This document shows positions 48,678-58,101 of a stretch of 64,000 nt of DNA, one piece after another. This DNA is from Sporolactobacillus pectinivorans (GTDB lineage Bacteria; Bacillota; Bacilli; Bacillales; Sporolactobacillaceae). The first letter of the stretch is position 1, and each line of letters opens with the position of its first letter. The stretch lies in contig NZ_NXGA01000001.1 in NCBI RefSeq assembly GCF_002802965.1, positions 1,211,484 to 1,275,483 on the forward strand, read 5' to 3'. Under the pieces are notes generated by a model. That model made no database searches and was not told the DNA's origin. It was given only the letters and a program-made list of their open reading frames with translations. The position numbers and the translations under genes were made by a program.

Positions 48678-49031
48678 ATTTGCTGCTCACCCCCAGCCCG
48701 ATTTACCTGCTGAACTCATTGAATAATGTACTTTTCAGTTCAAAATAGAAAAGAGCAAAATCTGAAAGTAGATCTGCTGTGAACTTCATATAGCAAACGA
48801 TTCGATAAGAAGAGCACCCGCCAAAAGAAGCGATACGCCAAAAATCGACACCGGTTACAATCCTCATTTTACCAATTGTGATAAAAAAGTGAAAGTAAAT
48901 AAGCATGTTCGATCTTGATGGCGTCGTGGAAACGATGATAAAAATAGGCAGACATCAGATAAATCAAGAGATTACAAACATTAGTATCTTGTGCAAATCA
49001 GTTTTCATTATCTCTTTTGGCATTGTTCTAT
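48678..49031. other. Intergenic region between HD-GYP gene and stator operon
   Basis: No supported gene; a 67-codon minus-strand frame lacks a ribosome binding site. It must contain the HD-GYP promoter on the minus strand and ends in the sigma-D promoter of motA. Confidence 0.5.
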
Positions 49032-49058
49032 TCAACTTCTTTATCAATGAGCCGATAA
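49032..49058 (+). promoter_or_regulatory. Sigma-D-type promoter of motA-motB
   Basis: TCAA (49032-49035), 15 bp, GCCGATAA (49051-49058), one mismatch in each box from TAAA-N15-GCCGATAT. It lies 40 bp before the motA start codon. Confidence 0.75.
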
Positions 49059-49097
49059 TATTTAAGTAGAGTAATAGAGCTGAAAGGGTTGACTTAC

Positions 49098-49943
49098 ATG
49101 GACGTTGCAACAGTTATCGGCTTGTTTCTCGGCGTATTGTCCTTAATTATCGGTTTTACGCTGGAAGGGGGAACGCTGGGCGCACTGCTTCAGGTGACTG
49201 CGCTATTGATTGTACTCGGTGGCACGGCGGGAGCGGTCGTTGTCAGTTTCCCTGGGAAAACGCTGAAAAAAATACCTTTTATTATAAAATATGCTTTTGT
49301 AAAGCCCAAAGCGGATCCTGGGGAGACGATTGAGAAACTGATTGGTCTTGCCAACGTATCCAGGCGCGAAGGTTTGCTGGCTCTTGAAGGTCGTCAGGAT
49401 GAATTCAGTGAGGACAAGTTTATGTCAACCGGAATTCAGATGGTTGTCGATGGGGTGGATTCCGATGTCATCGATGACATTCTCAATCGGGATATCGAAT
49501 TGTATGAACAGAAGATTCTGTCAATAGGCAGAATGTTTGAAGCAGCCGGCGGGTTTTCCCCAACTATGGGTATTATCGGGACGGTCATGGGGTTGGTACA
49601 TGTGCTGGGTAACCTAAGCAGTCCGAGTTCCCTTGGTCCATCCATTGCGGTGGCATTTATTGCCACACTGTATGGTGTTGCCGGAGCCAATGTTATTTAT
49701 CTACCGATCTTTAACAAAATAAAGGCCAATCTCCAGCAGGATGTGCTGATCAGACAGATCAAGGCGGAAGGTATTTTATCAGTGCAGTACGGAGAAAATA
49801 CGATGATTTTGCGTCAGAAACTTTTCGCGTTTTTAAGCCCGGAAGAACGGTTGAAAGCTGAAGAGAGGCTGGGCGTATCAAACGATCAGAGCGGATCGGA
49901 ATTTGCCGGAGGCCAATACCAAGAGGTTGGCAGCCATGAATGA
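49098..49943 (+). CDS. motA: Flagellar stator protein MotA/MotP
   Basis: 281 residues, four membrane helices: two N-terminal, a large cytosolic loop with the conserved RREGLLALEG, then FSPTMGIIGTVMGLVHVL and IAVAFIATLYGVAGANVIYLP. It forms the ion channel with MotB that drives flagellar rotation. ATG 49098 has GAAAGGG 9 nt upstream; a TTG 9 bases earlier is less likely. Motif alone does not decide proton (MotA) or sodium (MotP) use. The stop overlaps motB. Confidence 0.9.
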   Translation: MDVATVIGLFLGVLSLIIGFTLEGGTLGALLQVTALLIVLGGTAGAVVVSFPGKTLKKIPFIIKYAFVKPKADPGETIEKLIGLANVSRREGLLALEGRQDEFSEDKFMSTGIQMVVDGVDSDVIDDILNRDIELYEQKILSIGRMFEAAGGFSPTMGIIGTVMGLVHVLGNLSSPSSLGPSIAVAFIATLYGVAGANVIYLPIFNKIKANLQQDVLIRQIKAEGILSVQYGENTMILRQKLFAFLSPEERLKAEERLGVSNDQSGSEFAGGQYQEVGSHE

Positions 49944-50727
49944 TCCGCGGAAAAAGCGCCGTTTGAAAAAAATTGAAGAGCATGACGATTCAAACAGGTG
50001 GATGATCACCTATTCCGATCTGATCACTCTGCTTCTTGTTTTTTTTATTGTCATGTTTTCAATGAGCACGATTGAGAATCAGCAGTTTAATGCACTAGTT
50101 TCCTCACTCAAAATATCTTTTCAGGGGAACTCCATTCTCAAGGGAATGGGCTACCTAAGCGCTAACAAGGGTCAGACAGCGCCGGCAGTCCCGGCAGTCC
50201 CAACGGTCAAAACAAGTAATCTGACAAATAAAGAAAAGAATAAGGATGCTAAAAAGCTTGATGCGCTCTATGTCAAGCTTGATCAATACATAAAAACAAA
50301 TCATCTCAGCCCGGAAGTTTCGCTGGTCGAAACGCCAAGAGGAGTGCAGCTGACTTTTCGCGAAAAAATTCTTTTTGATCTGGGGAGCGCAGATTTAAAA
50401 CAGAATGCGGGTCCGGTGCTGAAAAAAATCGGAGGTATGCTGGGCGGCGTGCCGAACGATATCAGTGTCGCAGGGTACACAGACAATACGCCATACGCTA
50501 ATAGTCATTCGGCGATCCATTCCAACTGGGAGCTCTCCGGAATGCGCGCTCAAAACGTAATGAATTTTTTGATCAGCTCCGATCATTTGGCACCGCAAAG
50601 GTTTCATTTTGTCGGTTATGGCGAATATCACCCGGTCGTTAAAAATGATACACCGGATCACAAAGCGATGAATCGCCGTGTTACCATTGTTATCCTCAGG
50701 GAAAACAATGGAATTCTGGACGAGTGA
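49936..50727 (+). CDS. motB: Flagellar stator protein MotB/MotS
   Basis: 263 residues. A basic N-terminus (RKKRRLKKIEEHDD), a single membrane helix with the ion-carrying aspartate (WMITYSDLITLLLVFFIVMF), a linker rich in Ala/Pro/Val and Lys, and a C-terminal OmpA-like peptidoglycan-binding domain (VAGYTDNTPY, ELSGMRAQNVMNFLI, RVTIVIL). The ATG overlaps the motA stop by 8 bases. It anchors the stator to the cell wall. Confidence 0.92.
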   Translation: MNDPRKKRRLKKIEEHDDSNRWMITYSDLITLLLVFFIVMFSMSTIENQQFNALVSSLKISFQGNSILKGMGYLSANKGQTAPAVPAVPTVKTSNLTNKEKNKDAKKLDALYVKLDQYIKTNHLSPEVSLVETPRGVQLTFREKILFDLGSADLKQNAGPVLKKIGGMLGGVPNDISVAGYTDNTPYANSHSAIHSNWELSGMRAQNVMNFLISSDHLAPQRFHFVGYGEYHPVVKNDTPDHKAMNRRVTIVILRENNGILDE

Positions 50728-50853
50728 TCCAAGAATTTGTTACGGGGGATTGACTGACCCTCGAATAAATTTTATGGTGAACTTTGCCTTTTTTTGAACT
50801 TTCTGTGCTAAAATCATAATCAGTAGATGTATTATGATTTTGAGGGTGAAATT

Positions 50854-51645
50854 TTGAAAAAATTTTGGCTGGTTGTCGCAATAATTGTGTGTATTACAGC
50901 GGTTCTTGGTGGAAAAATCTATTGGGATCACAAAATCGGACAGATTTCGTCATCAAGCCGGCTTCAGACAGGCGCGGAGTCAATTTCAGGCAATGCGGCT
51001 GATTTTTCAGGGGTCGGATCAGATCGTGCGTTCAGTCAGCAAATCACCAAATTGCCCAAGTCCCTTCAAAAGACTGCAGCGCTGGCATTTAAAAATAACG
51101 GACAAGTTCAGATTGTCATGGTAGGCAGTGATAATGTACAGGCACTTGCTTTGCTTCTGCAGCACCAGCTTGACCAGACATTCGGTTCTCTCTTTTTTAA
51201 AGTGACTGCTGTCGATGTTGGACAAATGACTTCACTTGATCTCAATCAGGTAAAAGTCGAAAACTTATTTCAGAATTTAAGTGCGAAGCCGGATGGTGTA
51301 ATTTTTACACCGCTGCTTTATAATGATGATCATAAAGTCAGCTCTGCTGATACGCAAACAGTAACCGGTTTATTTGAAGAAAAGGTCAGAATTAGCTATC
51401 CGAAGGCCGCTTTCTTTATTTCTCTTCCTGACTATTCCTCTGTTGCACTCTACATGAATAGCCGCATTGACAGCCTCAGTTCTTATATCACTGATCAGAA
51501 GATGTCAAATCTCGATTATTTGTCACAGTGGCCAAAGGGATCGCAGCGTAAGAACGTGGTAAGTTCCGATGGGCATACAATGAACAGCTCCGGTCAGAAC
51601 ATCTGGATTAATTATATGATTAAGCAGTGGGGTTTAAAAAAATAG
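50854..51645 (+). CDS. Membrane-anchored SGNH-hydrolase-like protein
   Basis: 263 residues from a TTG with TGAGGGTGA upstream. One N-terminal membrane anchor (FWLVVAIIVCITAVLGG), then an exported domain. IVMVGSDNVQAL stands where SGNH hydrolases have GDS, and SSDGHTMNSSGQNIWINYMI matches the C-terminal DxxH region only loosely, so catalytic competence is doubtful. Relatives may deacylate envelope polymers. It follows motB by 126 bp but probably has its own promoter (TAAAAT near 50813). A segment at 51441 happens to resemble the CRISPR repeat. Confidence 0.55.
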   Translation: MKKFWLVVAIIVCITAVLGGKIYWDHKIGQISSSSRLQTGAESISGNAADFSGVGSDRAFSQQITKLPKSLQKTAALAFKNNGQVQIVMVGSDNVQALALLLQHQLDQTFGSLFFKVTAVDVGQMTSLDLNQVKVENLFQNLSAKPDGVIFTPLLYNDDHKVSSADTQTVTGLFEEKVRISYPKAAFFISLPDYSSVALYMNSRIDSLSSYITDQKMSNLDYLSQWPKGSQRKNVVSSDGHTMNSSGQNIWINYMIKQWGLKK

Positions 51646-51673
51646 AGCTCTCTTTAAATAGAATGTAATAGCG

Positions 51674-51708
51674 GAGGCAGTTTCATCATTTGATAATGAA
51701 ACTGCCTC
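51674..51708. terminator. Bidirectional terminator
   Basis: GAGGCAGTTTCAT and ATGAAACTGCCTC pair exactly around 9 nt, with TGATTTTTATTT on the plus side. It serves the SGNH-like gene and the converging glycerate kinase gene. Confidence 0.85.
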
Positions 51709-51714
51709 TGATTT

Positions 51715-52875
51715 TTATTTGCGAAATTTTTCTGCCAACGTCCAGACACGCGCGACATTTTCACCGGTTCGGATCAAATTCTCCCGGGCTGACCGCAGCG
51801 CCTCTTTGAGTGGAATGGCACCGGATACAATCGAGAAAAATGCATCGATGCCATGATCGTATACGGCACCGCACCCCTCTGCCAGCGAACCGGCAAACGC
51901 AATTACCGGAATGTGCTGGTTCTTCGCAGCTCGCGCGACACCGACGGGTGCTTTTCCGTAAATAGTCTGGCCGTCAATCTTTCCTTCGCCGGTAATTACA
52001 AGCGAAGCGTGATGCATTTTTTCCTCAAGTTTTGTTTCTTTTATTACCAGATTGATCCCTGGAAGGAGAGTACCTTGGAGGAAACAGAGTGCCCCGGCAC
52101 CGAGTCCGCCCGCTGCCCCGGCACCGGGCACATCGTCAATTAATCGATTCAAATCACGCTTCACAATCTCGGCATAATGTTTAAGGCCGCGATCAAGCAG
52201 TGCGACATCTTCAGGGGACGCCCCCTTCTGCGGGCCGAAAACGGTGGAGGCTCCACGTTTGCCCGTCAGCGGGTTTGTGACATCTGTGGCGATTTCAAAG
52301 GTTGTTTCGGCAATCCGCGGGTCATAATCTGTCATGTCGATGGTTTCAAGATCACGCAGCGCAGCGCCTCCACGACCGATTGCATGGCCGTGCTTATCAA
52401 GCAGCCTGGCGCCGAGGGCCTGTGCCATACCGCAGCCGCCGTCATTGGTTGCGCTGCCTCCCAGTCCCAGAAGAATATGGCGGGCCCCGCGGTCGAGAGC
52501 CGCGCGGATCAGTTCACCGACTCCATAAGTCGTGGCTTTCATGGGATTGCGCTTTTCCGGTGGAACGTATTCCAGACCCGCGGCTGCAGCCATTTCAATC
52601 ACAGCCGTTTTCCCGTTACCAAGAAGGCCGAAGAAACCAGAAACGCGCTGTCCCAATGGACCACACACTTCCTGATTAATCCGTGTGCCTCTGGTCGCAT
52701 CAATCAGGGACTGGACCGTTCCTTCACCGCCGTCTGCCATCGGAACAAGAACAAATTCAGCTTCCGGCCAGACCTTTTCTAATCCTTTTTGTATGGCTTC
52801 AGCCGCCTCAAGCGCACTCAACGATTCTTTAAATGAGTCGGGTGCGATCACAATTTTCATTTTCTCAGTATGCAT
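51715..52875 (-). CDS. glxK: Glycerate kinase (GlxK/GarK family)
   Basis: 386-residue kinase making phosphoglycerate from D-glycerate. N-terminus MKIVIAPDSFKESLSALEAA and ADGGEGTVQSLI are family hallmarks; LGLGGSATNDGGCGMAQALG and VITGEGKIDGQT follow. ATG 52875 has AAAGGATGA upstream; ATG 52860 (MKIVIAP) is the alternative and would be closer to other members. Monocistronic. Confidence 0.93.
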   Translation of the reverse strand: MHTEKMKIVIAPDSFKESLSALEAAEAIQKGLEKVWPEAEFVLVPMADGGEGTVQSLIDATRGTRINQEVCGPLGQRVSGFFGLLGNGKTAVIEMAAAAGLEYVPPEKRNPMKATTYGVGELIRAALDRGARHILLGLGGSATNDGGCGMAQALGARLLDKHGHAIGRGGAALRDLETIDMTDYDPRIAETTFEIATDVTNPLTGKRGASTVFGPQKGASPEDVALLDRGLKHYAEIVKRDLNRLIDDVPGAGAAGGLGAGALCFLQGTLLPGINLVIKETKLEEKMHHASLVITGEGKIDGQTIYGKAPVGVARAAKNQHIPVIAFAGSLAEGCGAVYDHGIDAFFSIVSGAIPLKEALRSARENLIRTGENVARVWTLAEKFRK

Positions 52876-53235
52876 TTATATTCATCCTTTGAAGTTACTC
52901 TATTTATAATGTATGACCTGCAGCAATAGAGACACAATTCTTCTTATCTATCATACCGTTAAAAAATTTCCCGGGCAATAACTGACGATTAATGAAAAAT
53001 TATGGCGATTGGTGCGGAATAGTTTTATAGAAAACAGTGATTACATCCTGATAAGAGGTGAATCTGCGTTTGTCGAGGTGCTCTTTCATTTGAGAGAGTT
53101 TGAACTTCTGGACTAGCTGCTGATTGGCCAGAAAAGGACAAAAAACAGTCGGGAAATTCTGAAAACCTCGATCACGGCGCATGGTCCAATAAAAAAAGCC
53201 GTACTTCGAATCGGAGCACGACTGATCTTCCAATA
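52876..53235. other. Intergenic region, no supported gene
   Basis: A 77-codon minus-strand frame at 53000-53233 has no ribosome binding site or family likeness. Nothing else is seen. Confidence 0.5.
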
Positions 53236-54180
53236 TTATTTTGACAAAATCGATTCGATCCGCTCAAGAGTTTCCGAACCCAGCCCGATGTCTGCAGCTT
53301 TGGCGTTGTCAACAATCTGCGCCGGTTTGCTTGCACCGACCACCGTACTGGCGACGTTGTCCTGGCGAAGAATCCAGGCGAGTGCAAGCTGAGCCATGCT
53401 GACATCCAGTTCGATAGCTATCTTTTTAAGTTCAGCCACTTTTTTCAGATTATTCTCGGTCAGGAATCTCTGTATGCCGCCTTTTTGTTCAGCGGCCCGG
53501 CTGCCCGCCGGCAAATCGTCAATGGAAGTATACTTTCCGGTCAGTACACCTTGAGCGAGCGGCGACCAGCAAACCTGGCTGACACCATGTGCGGTGCTCG
53601 CTGGAATGACTTCGTTCTCAATACTGCGGTAAAGCATGCTGTACTGTGACTGGTTGGCAACAAAATGATTGAGCAATTTTTCATCGGCGATGTGTGCGGC
53701 TTCCGTAATCTGGGCAGCCGTCCATTCGCTGACTCCGATGTAGTTGACTTTACCTTGATGGATCAGATCATCGAAGGCACGCAGCGTTTCTTCAATCGGT
53801 GTTTCCGAATCGAAGCGGTGGCAGTAATAGAGATCGATATAATCGACATCCAGCCGCTTCAGGCTTGCCTCGGCCTGCTCCATGATATGTTTTCGAGAGA
53901 GACCGTGATCATTCGGACCATCACCCATTGGGAAGAAGACCTTCGTGGAAAGGACGATCGATTCGCGTGGAAACGACTTGATCGCTTTGCCAACGACTTT
54001 TTCGGCTTCTCCGCGCATATAGACGTTTGCTGTATCAAAGAAATTAATGCCCAGATCATAAGCTTTGAGGATCGTATTCACCGCGTTTTCGTTGGCAACA
54101 TAACCACCGTATGTCAGCCAGCTTCCGAGACTCACCGTACTGACTTTCATGCCTGTATTTCCGAGATGACGATATTTCAT
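53236..54180 (-). CDS. Aldo/keto reductase (Kv-beta-like / YghZ type)
   Basis: 314 residues. Catalytic tetrad region: Asp and Tyr in FFDTANVYMRGEAEKVVGKA, Lys in LSTKVFFP, His in YYCHRFDSETPIEE. Cofactor site near the C-terminus: STVVGASKPAQIVDNAKA. ATG 54180 has CGAGGAGGC upstream. It differs from the YdhF-like enzyme at 1201. The gene lies 90 bp downstream of the aminopeptidase gene on the same strand, so the two may be cotranscribed. Confidence 0.88.
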   Translation of the reverse strand: MKYRHLGNTGMKVSTVSLGSWLTYGGYVANENAVNTILKAYDLGINFFDTANVYMRGEAEKVVGKAIKSFPRESIVLSTKVFFPMGDGPNDHGLSRKHIMEQAEASLKRLDVDYIDLYYCHRFDSETPIEETLRAFDDLIHQGKVNYIGVSEWTAAQITEAAHIADEKLLNHFVANQSQYSMLYRSIENEVIPASTAHGVSQVCWSPLAQGVLTGKYTSIDDLPAGSRAAEQKGGIQRFLTENNLKKVAELKKIAIELDVSMAQLALAWILRQDNVASTVVGASKPAQIVDNAKAADIGLGSETLERIESILSK

Positions 54181-54270
54181 CAAAAAGCCTCCTCGTATTC
54201 TAATAATACCTGCACAAAAAGCGAAGGAAGACTTCAGCGCCATAGCAGCATGTCCTTCGCTTAGTACTCA

Positions 54271-55533
54271 TCACCTGACATTTTTATTATTCTCAGCCAT
54301 GTAGCTTTCAATTTCATCCGTTGTTCTCGGCAGCCCTTTTGTCAGAACTTCATAGCCATTTTCAGTAACGAGAACATCATCCTCAATGCGCACGCCGATA
54401 CTTTCTTCCGGTATATAAAGCCCTGGTTCGTTCGTAATCACTTCACCGGGAACAAGTTTGATTTCCCGATAATTGCCGACATCGTGTGTATCAAGCCCGA
54501 GAGAGTGGCTGACATGATGGAAGTAATACTTCCGCAATTCTTCCGGCCTGCTGATCAATCCGATATTCAGCAATTCTTCAGTAAAAAATCTGATTGTAAA
54601 ATCATTCAGGTCTTCAAAAGGGACACCCGGCTTAACCATTTTTGTGACCGCCTCGTTGCAGCGGAGCACGATATCATAGATCGTTTTCTGCCGCGGCGTG
54701 AATTTGCCGTTGACCGGGAAAGTATAGCTAATGTCACCGTTGTAATATTGATACTGGGCCCCCAGATCCAGCAGCACGAGGCTGCCGTCCGCAGCGGTGC
54801 CGGTATTTGCCGAATAATGAAGCACAGTGCCGTTATAGCCGCTTGCCAATATGGTTGGAAAAGCAAATTCGGTGACACCGCGGCTTTTCAGGACAAAGTT
54901 GAAATAGGCTTCAAGCTCGTATTCTTTCATGCCCGCTTTCGCATTGGAAAGCACGTTTTTGATACCTTCAGCCGTGATTTTACCGGCTGCCCGAATAAGT
55001 TCAATTTCCTCAGGTGATTTAACCACACGAAAATTACTAAGCACGGGGTAGAGATTGTGGATTAAAAGATAGGGATATGTGACGGCGGCTTTAGCTGCGA
55101 ATTTGTTGGCTGGTTTAGCCGGAAATTCCCACGATTTGGCTTCCAGATCCATATACAGATGTTTGTAAACCCGGCCGTCAAACTGTCCGCGGATAAAACT
55201 GTCCAGTGTGTCCAGCAGCTCGACGGCTTCAATACCGGAAGCATCCTGAGCTTCATTTGGAGTGATTGTTTCACCATACCATCTGGCCATCCACGGATCG
55301 GCGCGCTGAATGAAGAGCGTCTCGGTCACTTTACCACCGAATTTTGCGGCAACAAAAACAACTTTTGGTTCGGTAATGCCCGTTAAGTAGTAAAAATTGC
55401 GGTTCGGATAAAATGGATAGCTTTCGTCAGCTGACTGGTGCGCCGCTTCACCGGCAAACAGGATCGTCAGCGACTGATCTTCAAGCGTTTCATAAAGTTT
55501 GCTGCGATTGCGAATAAAAAAACTTTTATCCAT
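54271..55533 (-). CDS. pepP: Xaa-Pro aminopeptidase (M24B)
   Basis: 420 residues. N-terminal creatinase-like domain of about 170 residues (YLTGITEPKVVFVAAK), then the pita-bread catalytic domain. Dinuclear metal ligands are visible: Asp in LLDLGAQYQYYNGDISYTFP, His in HHVSHSLGLDTHDVG, Glu in NEPGLYIP and in GVRIEDDVLVTENGYEVLT. ATG 55533 has GAAAGAAGGAT upstream. It releases N-terminal residues preceding proline in the cytosol. Confidence 0.93.
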   Translation of the reverse strand: MDKSFFIRNRSKLYETLEDQSLTILFAGEAAHQSADESYPFYPNRNFYYLTGITEPKVVFVAAKFGGKVTETLFIQRADPWMARWYGETITPNEAQDASGIEAVELLDTLDSFIRGQFDGRVYKHLYMDLEAKSWEFPAKPANKFAAKAAVTYPYLLIHNLYPVLSNFRVVKSPEEIELIRAAGKITAEGIKNVLSNAKAGMKEYELEAYFNFVLKSRGVTEFAFPTILASGYNGTVLHYSANTGTAADGSLVLLDLGAQYQYYNGDISYTFPVNGKFTPRQKTIYDIVLRCNEAVTKMVKPGVPFEDLNDFTIRFFTEELLNIGLISRPEELRKYYFHHVSHSLGLDTHDVGNYREIKLVPGEVITNEPGLYIPEESIGVRIEDDVLVTENGYEVLTKGLPRTTDEIESYMAENNKNVR

Positions 55534-55664
55534 AAAGATCCTTCTTTCGTGATGTTGTCGTCCCCATATATTCTAACATTATACGAACAGGAAGTAGCAG
55601 ATTGTTCACGCAAAATGGTCGTTTTCCAGGCGAGCAGTTTGTGTCAGGCACACGGGTTAAAAAC

Positions 55665-56405
55665 TTATTTGCCGCGGTGGACTTTCATTCGGATCACGGT
55701 TATAAAAAACTGTAGATGACCGACAACATTACGTTTCCACATCCGTCTTGGCTCAAGGATCATCCGGAACAGCCACTCAAGATTCATCCTGCGCATCAGT
55801 TTGGGCGCCCTTGGTTTCATGCCCGAAGCAAAGTCAATATAGCCGCCGCCGGCTATTCGGAGCAGGGGGGAGAGTTTTTGATCGTTGCTGTCAATGAATT
55901 TTTCCTGCAGCGGCATTCCCATTCCAACGAGCAGTACCTTTGCACCTGATCGGTTGATGGCTTGCACCATATTTGATGCGGATCTGAAATAGCCATGGTG
56001 ATACCCGGCAACAATCAGTTTTGTGAAATCCTGACTGATTCGGGCTGCCGCTGCTTTGACTGCAGGTTTTGAAGCGCCCAGCAGGAAAACCGGCCAGCCT
56101 GCTTTCTCGCATCTTTTTAATAGGGAAGGAATCAGATCAGTCCCATTCAAATTTTCTTTAATATCAATATCCCAGATTTTAGCGCCCAATTTTATTCCGA
56201 TTCCGTCGTTCAGCAAATAATCCGCCCGGTTCAAAGCACGCAAATAGTCCGGATCCTTCTGGGCAATGTTGAAGCCATGATCGTTGAGAAAATATAAGTT
56301 CACCTTCTTATGACCTGCTAATTTCTCCGTACAGGTGTCGATGACCTCTCTCTGGGAATTAAAAATGTTCATATATATATTGCCGATCAATTTTTTGCCG
56401 GGCAA
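55665..56405 (-). CDS. tagA: TagA/WecG-type N-acetylmannosaminyltransferase
   Basis: 246-residue GT26 enzyme that adds ManNAc to GlcNAc-PP-undecaprenol, the second step of wall teichoic acid linkage-unit synthesis. Family motifs: LLNDGIGIKLGAK, NLNGTDLIPSLL, LLVGMGMPLQEKF, GGGYIDFASG and the basic C-terminal NLEWLFRMILEPRRMWKR. A TTG at 56405 follows GAGAGGGA. It is divergent from tagO, which makes its lipid-linked acceptor, so the two steps are adjacent but separately transcribed. Confidence 0.88.
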   Translation of the reverse strand: MPGKKLIGNIYMNIFNSQREVIDTCTEKLAGHKKVNLYFLNDHGFNIAQKDPDYLRALNRADYLLNDGIGIKLGAKIWDIDIKENLNGTDLIPSLLKRCEKAGWPVFLLGASKPAVKAAAARISQDFTKLIVAGYHHGYFRSASNMVQAINRSGAKVLLVGMGMPLQEKFIDSNDQKLSPLLRIAGGGYIDFASGMKPRAPKLMRRMNLEWLFRMILEPRRMWKRNVVGHLQFFITVIRMKVHRGK

Positions 56406-56768
56406 AAAAAATCCCTCTCTTCAACGCTGGTTCTTTTATTATAACACGTCCGCTTTGCCAGGTATTCCAACATTCTGGTGGCTTGACACAACCGATGGAA
56501 CATCGGAATTTTTCCTCATTACGGCAGTTGAAAAGTCAAAAATTTACCGATATTCATCCACTGAAATAAGAGTATCGTAAACTCATATTAATGTTAAATA
56601 TGATAGATTGAGAAATTGTTAAGAAATTAGTGGCATCGTCTTTACAATGTGTTATAATTTCCCTTGAATAAAGGGGGAGTTTTATAGAATTGTATTTTCA
56701 TTGTTCCCTGAGTGTATGGCGCTTAAAGCTGTGCAATGAACTGATTAATACAAAGGCGGTCTGAAGAA
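56406..56768. promoter_or_regulatory. Divergent tagA/tagO control region
   Basis: No gene. For tagO, the extended -10 TGTTATAAT is at about 56650-56658, 110 bp before the start, with a weak -35. The minus-strand promoter for tagA was not clearly identified. Confidence 0.5.
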
Positions 56769-57827
56769 ATGGTCTATGTGACTTTTTTCATTTGTTTTCT
56801 TGCTGCGGCAGGATTGACACCCCTGGTTAAAAAGCTGGCTGTTCGTGTTGGTGCAACGGATGTCCCGAACGCTCGCAAAGTACACACAAAAATCATGCCA
56901 AGGCTTGGCGGCCTGGCTTTCTACCTGGCATTTGTTCTCGGCATGCTGATTCTTCGTCCCGATAGCAGCTATACAATGCCGCTTCTGATCGGAAGTGTGA
57001 TTATCATCATTACCGGCATTCTTGATGATATTTTTACACTTTCTCCAAGGGTAAAGATTATTGGCCATATTATTGCTGCACTGGTGATTGTTCAAGGCGG
57101 AATCAGTGTTGCTTTTATCAATCTGCCATTTAATGGTGTCCTTTATCTGCACTGGTTAAGCATTCCTTTGACCATGCTCTGGATCATAGGCATCACGAAC
57201 GCTATCAACCTGATTGATGGACTGGATGGTCTGGCGGCAGGTGTATCGAGCATTGTACTGTTGACCATTGCGGGGCTGGGGCTGACGGAAAGCAATATGT
57301 TTGTATTCGCTGTCAGCACGGTGATGCTTGGAAGTACGCTGGGTTTTCTGCCCTACAATTTCCACCCGGCAAAAATTTTCATGGGCGATACGGGAAGCAA
57401 TTTTCTTGGATATGTAATATCGGTACTTGCGCTGCTTGGTTTCAAAAACGTCACACTGTTCTCACTCGTTGTGCCGATTGTGATTCTGGCTGTGCCGATT
57501 TCTGATACGTTGTTTGCAATTGTCCGCAGGCTGGTTAACAGGCAGCCTTTAACTGCGCCGGACAGATCGCATCTGCACCATTGTCTGCTGCGGTTCGGCT
57601 TTACCCAGGGTCAAACGGTCGTGCTCATCTATGGTATGAGCGCTCTATTTGCACTGGCTGCAATTCTGCTTTCAACGTCAACACTGCTTGGTTCGCTGCT
57701 TATCATTATTGGCGTGATGTTGGTGATCGAGCTTGTTGTGGAGGGTGTCGGTCTTGTGAGCGCCACCTACAAACCACTGCTGAATACGTACAAGCGCATT
57801 GTCAGTTTTGGCGGGAGAGTCAAATAA
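56769..57827 (+). CDS. tagO: Undecaprenyl-phosphate GlcNAc-1-phosphate transferase TagO
   Basis: 352-residue polytopic enzyme (MraY/WecA family) starting wall teichoic acid synthesis on the cytosolic membrane face. Conserved: VPNARKVHTKIMPRLGGLAF, GILDDIF, the catalytic NAINLIDGLDGLAAG, FMGDTGSNFLGY, and the family histidine motif DRSHLHH. ATG 56769 follows AAAGGCGG. It lies in the same neighbourhood with yvyE and degSU as in B. subtilis. A terminator follows at 57937. Confidence 0.95.
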   Translation: MVYVTFFICFLAAAGLTPLVKKLAVRVGATDVPNARKVHTKIMPRLGGLAFYLAFVLGMLILRPDSSYTMPLLIGSVIIIITGILDDIFTLSPRVKIIGHIIAALVIVQGGISVAFINLPFNGVLYLHWLSIPLTMLWIIGITNAINLIDGLDGLAAGVSSIVLLTIAGLGLTESNMFVFAVSTVMLGSTLGFLPYNFHPAKIFMGDTGSNFLGYVISVLALLGFKNVTLFSLVVPIVILAVPISDTLFAIVRRLVNRQPLTAPDRSHLHHCLLRFGFTQGQTVVLIYGMSALFALAAILLSTSTLLGSLLIIIGVMLVIELVVEGVGLVSATYKPLLNTYKRIVSFGGRVK

Positions 57828-57936
57828 AATTGCTTTAATAGATGGAGTCCACTGGAAAAGTCGGCGGAGTGATTCACTGCTTATTATTCGTCTGTATTTC
57901 AAGAGGCCTTTAGTCATTTCTATTGAAGCAATTGAT

Positions 57937-57966
57937 CCGGGATCTGAGATTGGGTTCCGGTTTTTT
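57937..57966 (+). terminator. tagO terminator
   Basis: CCGGGATC pairs with GGTTCCGG (two G-U pairs) and is followed by TTTTTT at 57961-57966. Confidence 0.6.
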
Positions 57967-58101
57967 GTGCGCCATAATTTAGATTCAAATAAAGTGACCA
58001 AGCCTTCGCTAATGTTCAAAAAGTTTGGCTAAAATATGAACCAAACTGAATGTGGAGGAAAAGTTGGGTCGAATAGCTTACTGAAAAATACTGCTCGCTG
58101 T

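Noticed and set aside
52177..52782. 201-codon plus-strand frame
   Set aside because: Antisense shadow of the glycerate kinase gene.
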